Assembly: GCA_015143295.1 (NCBI GenBank)
Contig: CM026554.1
Location: 51,768,627 to 51,832,626, forward strand
Reading direction: 5' to 3'
Origin: Tetracentron sinense
Lineage: Eukaryota; Streptophyta; Magnoliopsida; Trochodendrales; Trochodendraceae
Length of the DNA: 64,000 nt
A program made the position numbers and the translations under genes. The first letter of the stretch is position 1, and each line of letters starts with the position of its first letter. Below, one piece after another: positions 36,191 through 48,300 of the stretch. The notes below the pieces were generated by a model. The model saw only the letters and a program-made list of their open reading frames with translations, searched no databases and was not told the DNA's origin.

Positions 36191-38019
36191 TCAGCTTCTC
36201 CTGTTCGCATAGTCATCAGGCTCATTGTTGTCGTCCTCGTGATTCCCATCTGTTGGATTGTCCTGGTCATAACTACCAGCACCAGTGCTGCTGCCTTGGT
36301 TGCTAATAAATTGGTCACCACCGCTATATGGAATTCCTGTGCTCCCACCGAGTCCGCCACTTGCAAAGCTGCTGTCACTACCAGCACCACCACCAACATA
36401 GTTATCATTACCACCAGCACCAGCACCAGCACCATAACCCCCACTACTGTTTCCACCACCATAACCTCCGCCACTACCATAGCTACTGCTGCCACCGTAG
36501 CCACCACCACTGCCTCCACTTCCATAATTATCACCACCATAACTGCCCCCTCCACTTCCATATCTATCACCACCACCGCCATAACTGCCGCCACCACCGC
36601 CATAACTGCCGCTGCCACCGCCATAGCTGCCTCCACCCCCGCCATAGCTTCCGCCACTCCCACCATAGCCACCACCACCTCCAAAGCCACCACTACGGAA
36701 TCCACCAGTCCTTTCTGTTGCATAATTCACCCTTACCATTCGGCCGTGAAGATCCTGGAAGAAAGATTAAAAGACCAAAAATAGTCAACCAATAGAGTTC
36801 CAGGAGCCATCAATACATGTACCAAGATCCTTATAAGTATTTCTGCTTCTTTGTGTTTTGGTTCCCTAGGGGTGTCAATGGGCTGGCTCGCAGCCCATCC
36901 CAATTTAAATAGTTGTGAGGAATTGGAGTCTTAGGACCAAGGCAATTTTAGTATACTTCTAACCAGGCTTAGCCATGTCCAGCAAGCCCGCTTATTTTCA
37001 AAACCCCAAAACAGGCCTTTCCCCCTCTTGATTCCTTAGGTGGGCTAGGCCAAGCCTGAATGAATAATAAACGGGCTAGCCCAGTCCATTTATTAATCAA
37101 GCCTGGTCAGGTCCAGGCCAGCCCATTGACAACACTAATTTTCCCTCCTATTAATGCATGATCTTTATTATCTATAAACAAATGTACCAAGACCAACCGA
37201 TTCCTGGAAAGATATCCCGAGTTTGGAGTCTTTGGACACATCAGAGTATCCGAATAGATTCAGTAAATTGAAAAGCGAGTAGGCCCGTGTGCCAAACCAG
37301 GATAGCACTGGCACCCTAATTAGGGCACTAAACCAGTTCAGTCCTAGATTGGCATGCAGTCTGATAACAAAAGCTCTTCAGTAAAAACTACAACATCAGT
37401 AATTCTGTATCTAATACTAATTTGCAATTCATAATGGGTGATCTGCATTGCATGTCGGAAACATTAGCACGTCCATAGATATAAAATTTCATTTTCTTTT
37501 CACACAAATATTTGTAATGCAGAGGAATTGTAGCCCCTACTGGCACAAGTAGACTTAGCCACATAGCCACACTGATGTGCTGACACAAGACCACTAAAGG
37601 TGTTTCCATAATTTACACAGGATCTGTTTATTCATCTGAATGTACTCCGGAAAAAAAAAGGTACTCAGCCATAATTGCTTTGTTTCTGCAGAAAGCTTCT
37701 ATTTTCCATTAGTTTTCTGGTGTTTGTTTCATCCGAACATGCGTTGTCTAGTTTCCACCCATAAAACTCAAACATTTCATATTTCTGAATAGAGTTATTC
37801 TTAACTCTGCACACAAAGACGGTGAGAGGGAGAGTTTAAGAGAGATTTGAGGAAATTATATGGGCCAGTGCTTGATAGAGAGAGGACCTTACCCATTCTA
37901 ACTGTTGGTTCAGCAAAGACGGAGAAGGCGATGGAAATCAGCTATAGAAATGTTGAACAGTGCTCGACTACAAATAAAAATAGGCGGGAGAGAGAGTTTA
38001 TAAGAGGGTATAAGGCATT

Positions 38020-38055
<36 letters not shown>

Positions 38056-41000
38056 GAGAGTGGGATTTTATGGAGATTTACAGAAAGAGATTGGTTTTTA
38101 GAAATATGCAGATAAGAGTAATTGGAGTCTCTTGCACTTCAAAGGAAATTTATGCTAAAATTAATCAGAATTTTTTTCTTCCAAGCTGCAGGAGGGATTT
38201 AGGAAGAATTTCTGGCAGAAAATGTGCTTCTAGTGTGCCAAATGCATGGAAAAAGATTTTACTACCAGAAATTGTTCTTTGCAATCTTTTACCATTAAAA
38301 CAAGCATGGGATGCTTAATTATCAGAACAACCTCTAGTGGTCATTGCAGCACAAAGGCACAAATGACAAGTTTGTCTATCATCTATCGTTAATATATTTG
38401 CATCAATCAGCACCATTTTCTATATTGTATGGACAGGAAAGCTCAGCAGATTGTTATCCATTTCCATGGCCATCCTTCACACAGTTGCACCTTACAAATA
38501 CCAAAGAAGCTACAAGTCAATAGTAATACCTGTCCATCCATGGCCTGGATAGCACTAGAGGCCTCCTCACTAGATGTGAAACTAACAAAGCCAAAGCCTC
38601 TGGATCTACCTGTCTCACGATCCATGATAACTCTTGCTGCATAGGATATCAAGATGATCAGCACTAATAGGTAAAAGTCACAACCTTTACAACAAGAACA
38701 CTCCATCCAAAAATTGTCTTATAGACCACATGTAACGTGTTGAATACAACCTGATAAGCATACATAATTTTAAAAAACAACATATTTCCTTATGTTTCCT
38801 TCAAATATCTGCTTCATAGATAGCTACATAAAACCTATACGCAACATGAAAATTACAATGTTTTGTATAAATACGATGTTTTGGTCAACATTTATGGAAA
38901 TGTTGATCGAACAATAATATCTTGGTATCCAAGCATGTATAACTCTTGGTCCATATGGAAGGAGCGGAATCGACAAGTTTTATAAAGATCTGGTGTTTTC
39001 ATCTCAGTGGGTCTGTGGAGGGGTTTGCTGCCTTACTTAGATTGGTGTTCCGTAAGTAGGGATCTTGAGTGCTATAACAAAAAATTCCCTTTTTTTCAAA
39101 AATTCACACATTTTTTGGGTTGCTAAATTATTCTCTGGATTATTCGCGAATTATTGGATTCCCGAATTATTTGCAAATTTTCCGAATTATTTTCTCAAAT
39201 TTGGCAAAAAAACTAATTATTTTGTATATTTTTTAAATCAAATTGTTCGGTATGTTTATTTATTTCCAATTTTTTCCCGAATTTTTCCAAACTTGACACC
39301 TGTTGAATTATTCCCGAACCCCGATTTTGTCACTATGATCCTGAGATGTCAGACATGTCCGCATTGCTATGACCTAGTCGAGATTGGTTTGACATCAAGT
39401 CTTCAATTTTTATTTTATCTGGTGGTAGTTTCATTGTAAAATTTTGTTTCCTTTTTTTTTTGATCGGTAAAGGCGCAAAATATATTAAAAAGAAGAACCA
39501 AATTACAAAGGTCAGCGAGAGTTTACAAGCAAATAAACTCAAATGCAATTAAAAGAATGGCTATCATGGCCTCTTAGCTTTATACACGAATTTTGTTTCT
39601 TAGGTCAGCAGCAAGGTTCACATTCTTGTGATCCATTACTTTCTCGTTGTGTATATTCGCTTTCTTGATTTACATTATTTCTAATTTACCAATCAAAAAA
39701 CGGTTCATATTCTCCCTTAAAATTAGGATAGGTGACAACTCTTTTTTTTTTTCGATTTTCCATTCTTTATTAGGGTTTTCCCAATTTAAAATGCTGCTAA
39801 ATTCCATGTCCAAAATATGGATGAATATTTACGCACTTTGACAATAATACATAACCAAAAAGAATATCTAAATTGAAAAGCAATATTTCGAGCCACGTCG
39901 TAATTCTGGATATGGGTCTTATGATTCATGCAATGTGCTCATATTATGTTCTTGGGATGTATTACTTTGTGACCAGGACTGCAGATCAATTATTATGTGT
40001 AATTTTGACTTTGAAAGCTTCAAACACACACAACGGATTATATTGCCTGTATTTATGTCACTCTTCCTATTCTAAATGGTGAGCTTCTGATATATAATGA
40101 GTTTGAGAGTGCGATTAATGCTTATTTTATTGTTTTCTGAAATATCAATGCATACTTCTATGATTTCCATAATGTTTCCTCGGATCCAAACAGTTAATAG
40201 TATTTCCATAGACTGCCACAAATCTCCATGAAACATTTCCACTTCCTAATAGACCAAAGTTTATGCCTAAACCAAAGTTTAAAACCATGTTCATATGGGT
40301 ATTTTTCTTGTTAATGATTTACACAAGGAAACCATGCAATATTTTTACTTGATGTTTAATTATTAGAGGCATAATGGTTAAATCAAAGTGGGCACATACT
40401 TAAGAGGAAAAAGTGATTCTTAGATAATTGGTAAATAATTGGTGGGCAACTAGTTTTTAGACACTCCGACTTTTGCATCCATCTTGCATCTCAACAAGGT
40501 TGAGTAAGAGTTAAAATAATGGTGGCCAAACTAGTATTCGACACTCAAGCTTCCAAATGTACAATGTTACCCACAAATATCATCTAGACTTTGCAAAAAG
40601 TCAGATTAAAAAAATCACAAACCAAGACAAATAGACAAACAGAATCAACGCAACTCCCTGTCCTATTAAATGTATAATAATATTATTTATCTATATATTT
40701 TATGTTTGCATTATATTGAAACAATGTCTTTTTTCATCAGTTTAATATAGAGTACAAATACATCAACATAAAAGGATTTTAGTACACTTGTATGACAAGT
40801 GCATATGTCAGTATCCAAGTTATATCTAACAACATAAAAAAAAAAAGATAAATCATAACATATACCTTCAATGACTTCCCCATACGAAGTGAAAGCTTCT
40901 CTTAGACTTGTGTCATCTGTGTTATATGAGAGACCTGCGACAACAAATCTGAACGCATCATAACATGCTACTCACGGGCATGAATCTTAATTGTAATGAG

Positions 41001-41154
41001 AAAAAAAATTAGTTGCACCTCCAATGAAGAGTTTTGAGGATGACATGCATCTTATTGCTTGGTAAATAGATGGTTTGGATGCGGACAATTCCGAATTAAT
41101 GTGCTTGCTTACAGTCTGCTTAAGTATATTTCCAACTCTACTAATGAAGGCCAT
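36191..41154 (-). CDS. Mitochondrial glycine-rich RNA-binding protein (RRM + Gly-rich tail)
   Basis: Class IV GR-RBPs bind RNA in mitochondria; some (ORRM-type) act in C-to-U editing, others in cold response. Minus-strand exons, 5' to 3': 41154-41019, 40934-40866, 38636-38530, 36754-36191. Phases agree and give 291 residues, similar to Arabidopsis RBG5. Residues 1-36 look like a mitochondrial presequence ([17 protein letters not shown]..., basic, no acidic residue early). The RRM follows from [16 protein letters not shown], with RNP2 LFIGGL (42-47) and RNP1 RGFGFVSF (81-88), ending [12 protein letters not shown]. The tail is repeats of SYGGGGG/YGSGG with Tyr and Ser, then an Asp/Asn-rich end (DDYANRRS). 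Start chosen at the first ATG of the presequence. Several open frames on other strands over 36.1-36.8 kb are shadows of the Gly-rich repeats. The 3' half was partly tandem-duplicated (see 55.6 kb). Confidence 0.88.
36867..37137. mobile_element. hAT-like MITE in the last intron of the RNA-binding protein gene
   Basis: Ends are taggggtgtcaatgggctgg and, inverted, ccagcccattgacaacacta, a TIR type common for plant hAT MITEs (TAGGGxTGTCAATGG). Flanking bases (tggttccc / attttccc) may be a decayed 8-bp target duplication. Confidence 0.6.
38021..38050 (+). repeat. (AG)n microsatellite
   Basis: An AG run of about 30 bp within the duplicated segment. The paralogous site near 56,349-56,363 has a shorter AG run and a rearranged neighbourhood. 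Confidence 0.9.
39060..39400 (-). repeat. Dispersed repeat related to 4,686-5,110
   Basis: Read on the minus strand it contains 'ggatcatagtgac', 'ggggttcgggaataatt' and 'attcgcgaataatcc' in the order seen in the copy at 4.7-5.1 kb. It is absent from duplication copy 2. Unknown family, no coding capacity. A LINE-like frame fragment ([12 protein letters not shown]) lies just left of it near 38,955-38,990. Confidence 0.4.
39446..39560 (-). mobile_element. LINE 3' tail fragment, reverse strand
   Basis: A poly-T run (39,450-39,459) followed by gatcggtaaaggcgcaaa and 'gagtttacaagcaaataaac' is, on the minus strand, the usual 3' UTR and poly(A) end of a plant LINE. Similar tails occur at about 44,740 and 55,530. 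Confidence 0.45.
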
Positions 41155-41785
41155 TGTTCAAACCTTGAAAACAAAATAAAAAAAAGTACAAGTTACAATT
41201 TAATGTGCATATATAAAATGTGCATGAATATGACAAACCATATAATCTCATTCTCAACTTCTATAGATATAATTGTAGCAGATAAAATTCATAGAATGGA
41301 AGGAAGATCCTGCATATTCATTCACCACAAATACTATCAAACACAGCTCAAGAGGTAAATGGCAAAAAAAGAGAGGAAAATTTGAGCATGATTCATGAAT
41401 TCACAAAAATGAGCATATGTAATGATATAACACCACAAATTCCCTTTCAATGTACACAAACAAGTGTATAAAATAAAACTACTGGATCGTGCATCTATGG
41501 CCACTCATATGGTTATATGAATGTTTTTATGCATGCCTAGAACAAACTCGGACAAATATACCACAGTATCATGGATCTCTAATAAAAGAACAACGGATAT
41601 GCACATCACATCCGAGTAGCATACTCTATTTTGTTGGAATTCCTCCAAGAAACATAAATACTCAAGACTACATAGTATGATATAACATAACTTAAAATCA
41701 GGTATTGCAGCTGTAATGGAAGAATATCTTTCAGAAAAGGGGGAAAATGGTCAGCTTCTTTTTCCCTTCATTGTTGTCTGATCCT

Positions 41786-42390
41786 AAGTAACCAAAGCGG
41801 GAGTGAGAGTGGGGAGTGAAAGCACGGGAGCGTCAAATTTTAATTTAGGATAGGGTTGAGAGCGCTTCCAGAGCGCCCATATATATATATATAGAGCCAA
41901 ATTTTAATTTAGGATAGGGTCGAGAGCGCCGAAATATATATATATGAAATAAATTAATTAAATCCAATTAATTAATAAAATATATATAGAGGATAAATTT
42001 TCTTTATTTATTTTTAATGTATTAATTAAAAAAAATAGATCCCACTTTACCTGCAACCCACGCTCTCACTATTATCTAATATTTACTTATATGACGATAA
42101 AAGAGTAAATACGTAAAAATAAAAGTAAATGAATTGAAAAAAAAAAAAGTTGGAAAGACTTATTCGGATTACACACTTCTCTTACCTTGTCACTATTAAC
42201 CCTTACCTTGTCACTATCAACCCTCTTTAAGAGTGGAATATAACGAAAACAGCCTTTTTGAAAGCAAAACCGCCTTGAAACCAAAATCGGTGCTCCACAA
42301 AATCTGAAACCGTGCTCCAACGGCGAATCCGCTTCAAACCGTGAGAGCGGGAGCGGCAGGGTATTCCCACAGTTTGGGTTACTAAGGTCT
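41786..42390. mobile_element. Insertion of about 600 bp private to duplication copy 1
   Basis: Copy 2 runs straight from 'ttgtctgacc' to 'tgatacacagctgac' (57,105-57,130), whereas copy 1 has about 600 extra bases here. The insert starts gtaaccaaagcggg and ends with the inverted tttgggttac, flanked by TAA on both sides. This suggests a PIF/Harbinger-like element. Inside it is AT-rich with a tandem 'attttaatttaggatagggt' repeat (41,838 and 41,901). Confidence 0.55.
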
Positions 42391-43340
42391 GACCCTTGAT
42401 ACACAGCTGACTTACTTCATAAACATTGAAGAAATGTAACATAAGCATGCCTAGGAACACGCAACCTTAAACCACCATTGTATGGTAAAAAAAATTTCTA
42501 AAAAGAAATAACCAACATGTAAAAAATAAGAAGAGCAAATCAAAGTAGAAGGGAATGGGGTGGATTGGGATGAGGTAGGCCGTGGGGACAACAGAACCTT
42601 CAGTGGATTAAACCCTTACTTATAGTTAGCTACTGATTCCTAGAAAAGCACGAACTGTTTTGGGAAAATAAAATAATTCTCATGAACATAATATCAGATT
42701 AAAGTCACAATCCATCTTCACTCAGTACAACCCCAAGAAAATCAGCATCTACCATCCCTTTCCCCGAAAAAAGAAAAAGAAAAAGGAAAGTGTAAACTTT
42801 CAAAAACCCTTTGATGTGAAGTACTAGTCGCAAAAAACACACATATACTTTCCTTCAACCAAACATCTAGTCATCTAGATTACAGGAACTAAAACAGCTT
42901 GAAAAAAACTTGAAGAAAATGAAATTACACATGGACAGAGACGATCGAACTTTAAGAAATTGAGACACCGTTTAACTTCAACATCATCACTATCAACCAA
43001 CAGCACTACTAGGTATCTATTTTTCTTTTTCTTTTTTTTCTTAATTTTTTTTAGCGGTAATCAGGATCTCATTAAACTTAGCAATATTACAAAAGAAATC
43101 AGGTATCTAACAGAGAAGAGAAATGAATAGAATTATAACATTTACATACACGATCGATCTCTAACCAAATCAAACCCTAGAAATTATAGTCGTCTTCAGA
43201 AGAGATTTAAGCAGAGTAGAAAATCTACGAAGAGAGATGAAACACAAATACCCCGATACTTGAAGAAAACAAGAAGAATCAGAAACTAGAAAAATGAAAT
43301 CTAGGGTTAGGGTTTTTCGACACTTACACTTGAAGAGTAC

Positions 43341-43440
43341 CTTCGTGAGCTTCGTCCAGTACTTCTTATTCTCCCCCCGAGACGAAAACCCCTATTTGAG
43401 AGAGAGGGTTTACGAATTGACGGGTGGGCTATTTACCAAT
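43341..43440 (-). promoter_or_regulatory. Leader exon and promoter-proximal region of the RNA-binding protein gene
   Basis: On the minus strand 'gctcacgaag' ends at 43,341 at a GT donor (gtactc). No ATG precedes it, so this is a probable non-coding first exon, joined to the ATG exon across a 2.2-kb intron. Just inside the intron (43,300-43,318) are telo-box-like aaccctaaccctag words. Upstream is a CT-rich tract (ccctctctctc) but no TATA box, a common layout for such genes. The segment is conserved in copy 2 at about 58,050-58,150. Confidence 0.5.
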
Positions 43441-43637
43441 GTTTGAAAAATGAACATCGTCCGTCCGATTTCATTTAGAGTGATCGAGATTCGAGAACCA
43501 TTGTATTCGGGTCGGGTCGGGTCGGGTCGTTTTGTCTAAAGTTAGAATTACCCTAGCCTAGCCTCATAAATCCAACCCGTTTAAAAATAAGATAGAAAAG
43601 AGAATCATGACCCAACAATACACCTAAACCCCCCGGT

Positions 43638-43790
43638 GTAGCCCGTGGCCGAACGACGATCTGTTAACCCCGGAGGTCTTGAAGTCGATTCCTCATCTCT
43701 CCTCAATGTCGGTTGTATGGAGTGGGGGCATTTCCTACGTAACACATGAGACTAATATAAGTCTTTAAGGAGGTGATATCCACATTTATT
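43638..43790 (+). mobile_element. tRNA-derived SINE-like element
   Basis: Starts tagcccgtggccgaac (A-box-like) and contains gaggtcttgaagtcgattcc (B-box-like, cf. GGTTCGANNCC) about 40 bp later. It is absent at the paralogous site in copy 2. The 3' end is not well defined. Confidence 0.5.
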
Positions 43791-44062
43791 GGATTTGGTC
43801 CGCCCTGGCCAGACCAAAACCGTTGGTCGACTCACAAAGTCCCTTTAAATGTTCTTTTAACCCAGGTTATGAAATTTAAACTCCCGTAGTATAGTTTTTT
43901 TTAATATTTTTTTTCTAAAAACCAAGGTTACACAGTTGAACTCTAAAGGTTAGTGAACCTTAATCACAATTAAGGGGTGTCAAGAAGGAGACTTGTTGAC
44001 CTGTGGGGTGGAATCCGGACAAATTTTGTCTGGCAAGGCTAGACAAAATCCATTCCCATCTA
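43790..44062. mobile_element. Foldback MITE
   Basis: The left end ggatttggtccgccctggcc recurs inverted at the right end (aaggctagacaaaatccatt). The arms share the gttaa / ggtgtcaa / gttgacc core of the elements at 24.2 and 49.6 kb. It is absent from duplication copy 2. Target-site duplication was not resolved. Confidence 0.5.
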
Positions 44063-44314
44063 AACCCTAGCCGAATCAGTGTAAACTAAATAAATACAAA
44101 TTAAATATTTAACAAATCATTTATTAATTAAGTAAATAAATAAATTATATTTTATAGATAAATGTATTTTTATTAATATTTTAAATTATAATAATAATTG
44201 AATTTAAAACTAATATTTAATAGAGTCTTAATATCATATATCCCCTTTCCTATTGAACTGATTGCAGTTTTGTAATTTTGAGAAAACAAAAACAACCACT
44301 ATCTTTCTCCCATA

Positions 44315-44710
44315 GGGTGTGTTCGGTTGAGGGGTAAATGGGTGGGAGAAAGTAAAGTGAAGTGAAGTAAAGTAAAGTGAAAGAATTGTATAAATTCTCT
44401 TGTGTGTTTGGTTTGAGAGAAAAGTTTAGGGGAAAGTATAAATTTTTCTAAAATTACCCTTTTCTCTCTTTAGGAATAGGGTTCAACAAAAGGATAGATT
44501 TGGAATTAAAAGTTTTTACTTTACTTTCTTTCACAATTTCAGCTTTTTGGTGGAATAAGGTTTGGGTGAAAGTGAGAGAAAGTTATACACTATTGAGAAA
44601 GTTCAAGTTTTACTTTACCTCAAAATCCCTCAAACCGAACAGGGTGAAAGTGGGAGAACACACCCACTTTCACCCACTTTCTTTCGCATTCCCCTCAACC
44701 GAACACACCC
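44315..44710. mobile_element. MITE with GGGTGTGTTCGG termini, 396 bp
   Basis: Terminal inverted repeats gggtgtgttcggttgagggg / cccctcaaccgaacacaccc are perfect over 20 bp and flanked by ATA on both sides. The paralogous site in copy 2 (near 58,800) reads through without it, giving an empty site. Confidence 0.85.
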
Positions 44711-44972
44711 ATAATTACATAAACTTTTAGAACATTGCATTTTTTTTTTTCGAAATCGGAGTTTTCATTTAACAAACTACAAAATAACCAATAATTAGAG
44801 TTATCATAAACTTCTAGAACTTTACATTGAAATGGTGAGCTGGTCCGCTTCACGTGTGGAAGCTGAGCTCAGAGTCTCGAACTCATATTTAAACACTATT
44901 TAATAAATATATTGTGTACATTAATGTAGGTGTAATAGCGATATACATAACGTATCACATGTTCCTTCAACC

Positions 44973-45369
44973 TAGGGCTATCAATGGATCGGATCATGAT
45001 CCGATCCGATTAGCCGGACTTTGGACCCTATATGTGATCCGCCGGATCGGATTTGGATCGGATCGGTGGAATCCGATTATAATCGGATCGGATCTGGATA
45101 TAGGGTGATCCGATCTTATTATAATAAATTTTTTAAATCATTTTAAATATATTACTTAGATTTTCTATGTATAAAATATTAATTTTAAAAAAATTAACAT
45201 TAATTAGAGTTAATTAAGGTATTATTAGATTTTATATTATTAAAATAGATTTTTTTTAAAAAAAAATTAACCTTATTCGGATCAGATCGGATTGGATCAG
45301 TTTCGGATCAGACAAAATGTAATCGGATCGGATTCGGATCGGTCCGAATCCGACCCGTTGACAGCCTTA
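44973..45369. mobile_element. hAT-like MITE, 397 bp, 8-bp target duplication CTTCAACC
   Basis: Ends tagggctatcaatgg and (inverted) taaggctgtcaacgg; exact 8-bp flanks cttcaacc at 44965-44972 and 45370-45377. The interior is rich in repeated cggatcggat words in both orientations. It is absent from duplication copy 2. Confidence 0.85.
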
Positions 45370-45379
45370 CTTCAACCCT

Positions 45380-48300
45380 AATCGGCTAGCTTTAATCCCG
45401 ATAGTTAATGTTGACCTAAGTTTTTAGAAAACCCTTTAAAAAATTTAGCAAATAAAGGCCTTTTATTTGGACGACAAACACATGACTTGATGATGTGAAA
45501 AGGGAGAGATATCCTAGAAAATAAGGAATGCTTTATCAAATGTTAGTTTAGAATTATTCAACCTCCAATTTTTTGTGAACTTTTTTTGTTCATTTTATAA
45601 ATTATTAGTTACGTATTGCTTATTAGATTATTTTTGAATGAGGAACCTGTGAAGAAAAACATAGATGCTTTAGTAAGGGGCGTTTGACAATATTATTAAT
45701 TAGTTTGTTTGGTAAAATTAAATAAGTAAAAGTGATTTAGACCATTGCCAAAAACAAGTTTCCTAATAGGTACTTGTTTAAAAAAATACTTATAAATAAG
45801 CTCAAACATCTCTTTTTGTGAGACATTTTTGTCCCTATTTTTTATCATAAACTTTCAAAATAACCCTCGTCTAGCTCATACCGACCATAATAAAAACATA
45901 TCCATACTTACCCTTGAAAAAATAACTTATTTATTTGAGTTACCAAATGAACTTTTTGTAAAAAACAGAAGACTTATTTTAAAAAGAATTTAGTTGTAAA
46001 AGCACTTATTAGCTTATAGTAGTATTTGCAAATGCTCACCGTGTTTCCCTTGCTTAATTCGAAACAAGGGCCGCAAGAAAACGAGGAATATTTGTATACA
46101 CTTTTCTCAGATACTAAAAATATTTGCGTTCTTGATGTAGCCCAAGATTTGGAAGCCTACATTTTGAGATGTATTATGTTATGTGGGAGTGAGAAATATG
46201 ATATTAAGACCCATGATCTATTTAACCATGACCTATCACCCATGTTTTAACTATCCATTTAATCAATCCATAAATCATTCAACAAGTCATGGACTTTCCA
46301 TCTTTACATTAATGTTACCTAGTGTTTAGTTATAGAAAATGATGTTTTCCCATATATTAGTTGTAGTGAGTGAGGTTATTTAATGAGTTTAATGTTTTCC
46401 CATAATAGTGAGTTTTGTAGTAATTTTGCATGTGAGATCTTGTTCTTTATATATCCTTTAGAAATGAAATGAAAAGTAGCCCATTTTGAATGAATATATG
46501 ATATTATAAGCTTGTTAACTTATTTTAAATTTAGTTATTCTCTTGAGATAACTTGCTAAATTTGGGTATTGAGGAGTCCACCTTACTGAATTTGGGTCGT
46601 TTTTACACTCTAAAAAGATTAAGTCTTTCGTGATTTTCCTTCAAATTATTTGAATCCTCAACCAGATATTTCAATTGTTATTGTAATAATTACATACTAT
46701 AATAAAGCATAATGAATTTCATTAGTAAGTTAAGTCATTAAATTTAGGTTTCAACATATTTATGGTCTAACACTTCCAGTCAAAAACCTTATTTGTGAGC
46801 AAAACCGACCTAACTTGCATCGACCCAAGTTGAGCCTACAATTGAGAAATGAATCATTGGGTTACACTATTCCTGATTATTTTGTCCTTATCTCATTTAT
46901 AGAAAATAAATCAAATCCTAAATCCATATTTATTGTTCTGGTACTCAATCGAATTGTAATATCATAATAATAGGTGAAATTAGACAACTTTTGTTTTGAT
47001 ATTCTTTATAAGACTCCACAAGTCTAAGTGACAGAATTTGGTTTCCAAATGTGTTATCATTTCCAAATTATCTTTATTCCTCGCTGTATTTCATAATAAA
47101 ATAGAAATGTTTTATCATTTCTTTCTTTCAATTTTTATAATAAAATTATCGGACATTATCTAAACTCAAATATTTTAATCGGAGTTAGAAACGAATAATC
47201 TATTTCATTATCCATCAAATATTTAATCAAATTCCGACAACCTACCTATTAAAATATACAAACCACTATCCACTTTTAATTCGCTCGTTTACGCTCTATG
47301 CACTACTATTGAGAGTTTTTCTACACAAACGTAGTCTAGAAGCAAGGATATGACATTAGAATTCAAGTTTAGCATGTCCAGAATCCAGATGCAACTTCAT
47401 TTGATTGCTTGTGTGGTGAATGGTGGATGAAGAATGCTAGCCACTGAGGTGTTGGCATTGACAGGCCCTGTTCCCGGCTGTTCGTGATGCACTCAATTCA
47501 GAAAATTTCCCTGTATCTTGGAAAACATCATGCAGAAATAGTGATTAGTTTGCTGTTGGAAAAATGGTTGTTAGTACAGATGCCATTTCATAGGATCAAA
47601 CTTCATTCTGGATCAAAATTTATTGTAGACCTTCAGAAAGTTGGCTGTTAAGCTGTTAGAATCATACTACTAGATTTTTATTAATGTCAGAAGTGGCGCA
47701 TTGTTTACATGACTTGGGATGATGAAATTGTGCGCCGAATTGACAATGAACCATATTTGTGACTAGAGCCTAGAGGCCCCGGAAAACCTGTACTCGCACA
47801 TCATTCCTCCCACTAAGCCCCCATTTGTTTGCCACTTTGCTCAGGTCCTTATTTCCTCAAAAATGTAGGGGATGGTCCGGCACGTTGCAATAATTGTCAT
47901 TTGACAATATATATTTTCTTTTGAGAATTAGATGCATCTTGCTTTTCATCTATTAAATTACAATTCTAATCTATTAAATTACAATTCTCGTCAGACTTCA
48001 AAGGCAACAAAATGAATAATTTCAAATCTCATAAAAACGATAAAAACGATAAGACTTGAAATCTCATGACACTAAGAATTACTTTTGTTAGAAACCTTGA
48101 CAAAGTGACTCAAATTTCCTAACAACTACCATGATACGTGTAGAGTGCAAAGATTTACAAGCCTCAACAAACAGACCCTAAGCACAATATTACAAGCACG
48201 GGTGCAATTGATCATTGCCCACCAGCATCCACACATATAGGAGATTACCTGGGACAAAGTTCAATGCCAATTGATGATTGAAACATTCAATTCTATATAT

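Noticed and set aside
36133-36795. Four long open frames on both strands (about 155-202 codons) over the Gly-rich exon
   Set aside because: Only the minus-strand frame ending at 36,191 continues the RRM in phase. The others are low-complexity translations of the same GGN/CCN repeats.
38443-38706. Possible independent small RRM gene on the reverse strand
   Set aside because: It is the third exon (38,530-38,636) of the mitochondrial GR-RBP. Splice sites and phase join it to exons at 36.2, 40.9 and 41.1 kb.
40866-40960. Alternative acceptor near 40,950 giving FVVAGLSYN before the RRM exon
   Set aside because: It breaks the frame with the preceding exon ending LFIG. The acceptor at 40,935 restores LFIGGLSYN exactly.
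42087-42460. Open frames of 77-105 codons on the reverse strand
   Set aside because: They lie inside the copy-1-specific insertion and show no protein family features.
43508-43529. Tandem GGGTC units resembling a telomere-like or regulatory repeat
   Set aside because: Only about four short units, reduced in copy 2. A simple microsatellite is enough to explain it.
46026-46250. 74-codon open frame conserved in position between duplication copies
   Set aside because: The paralogous sequence near 60,340 does not keep the frame, and no domain is recognisable.
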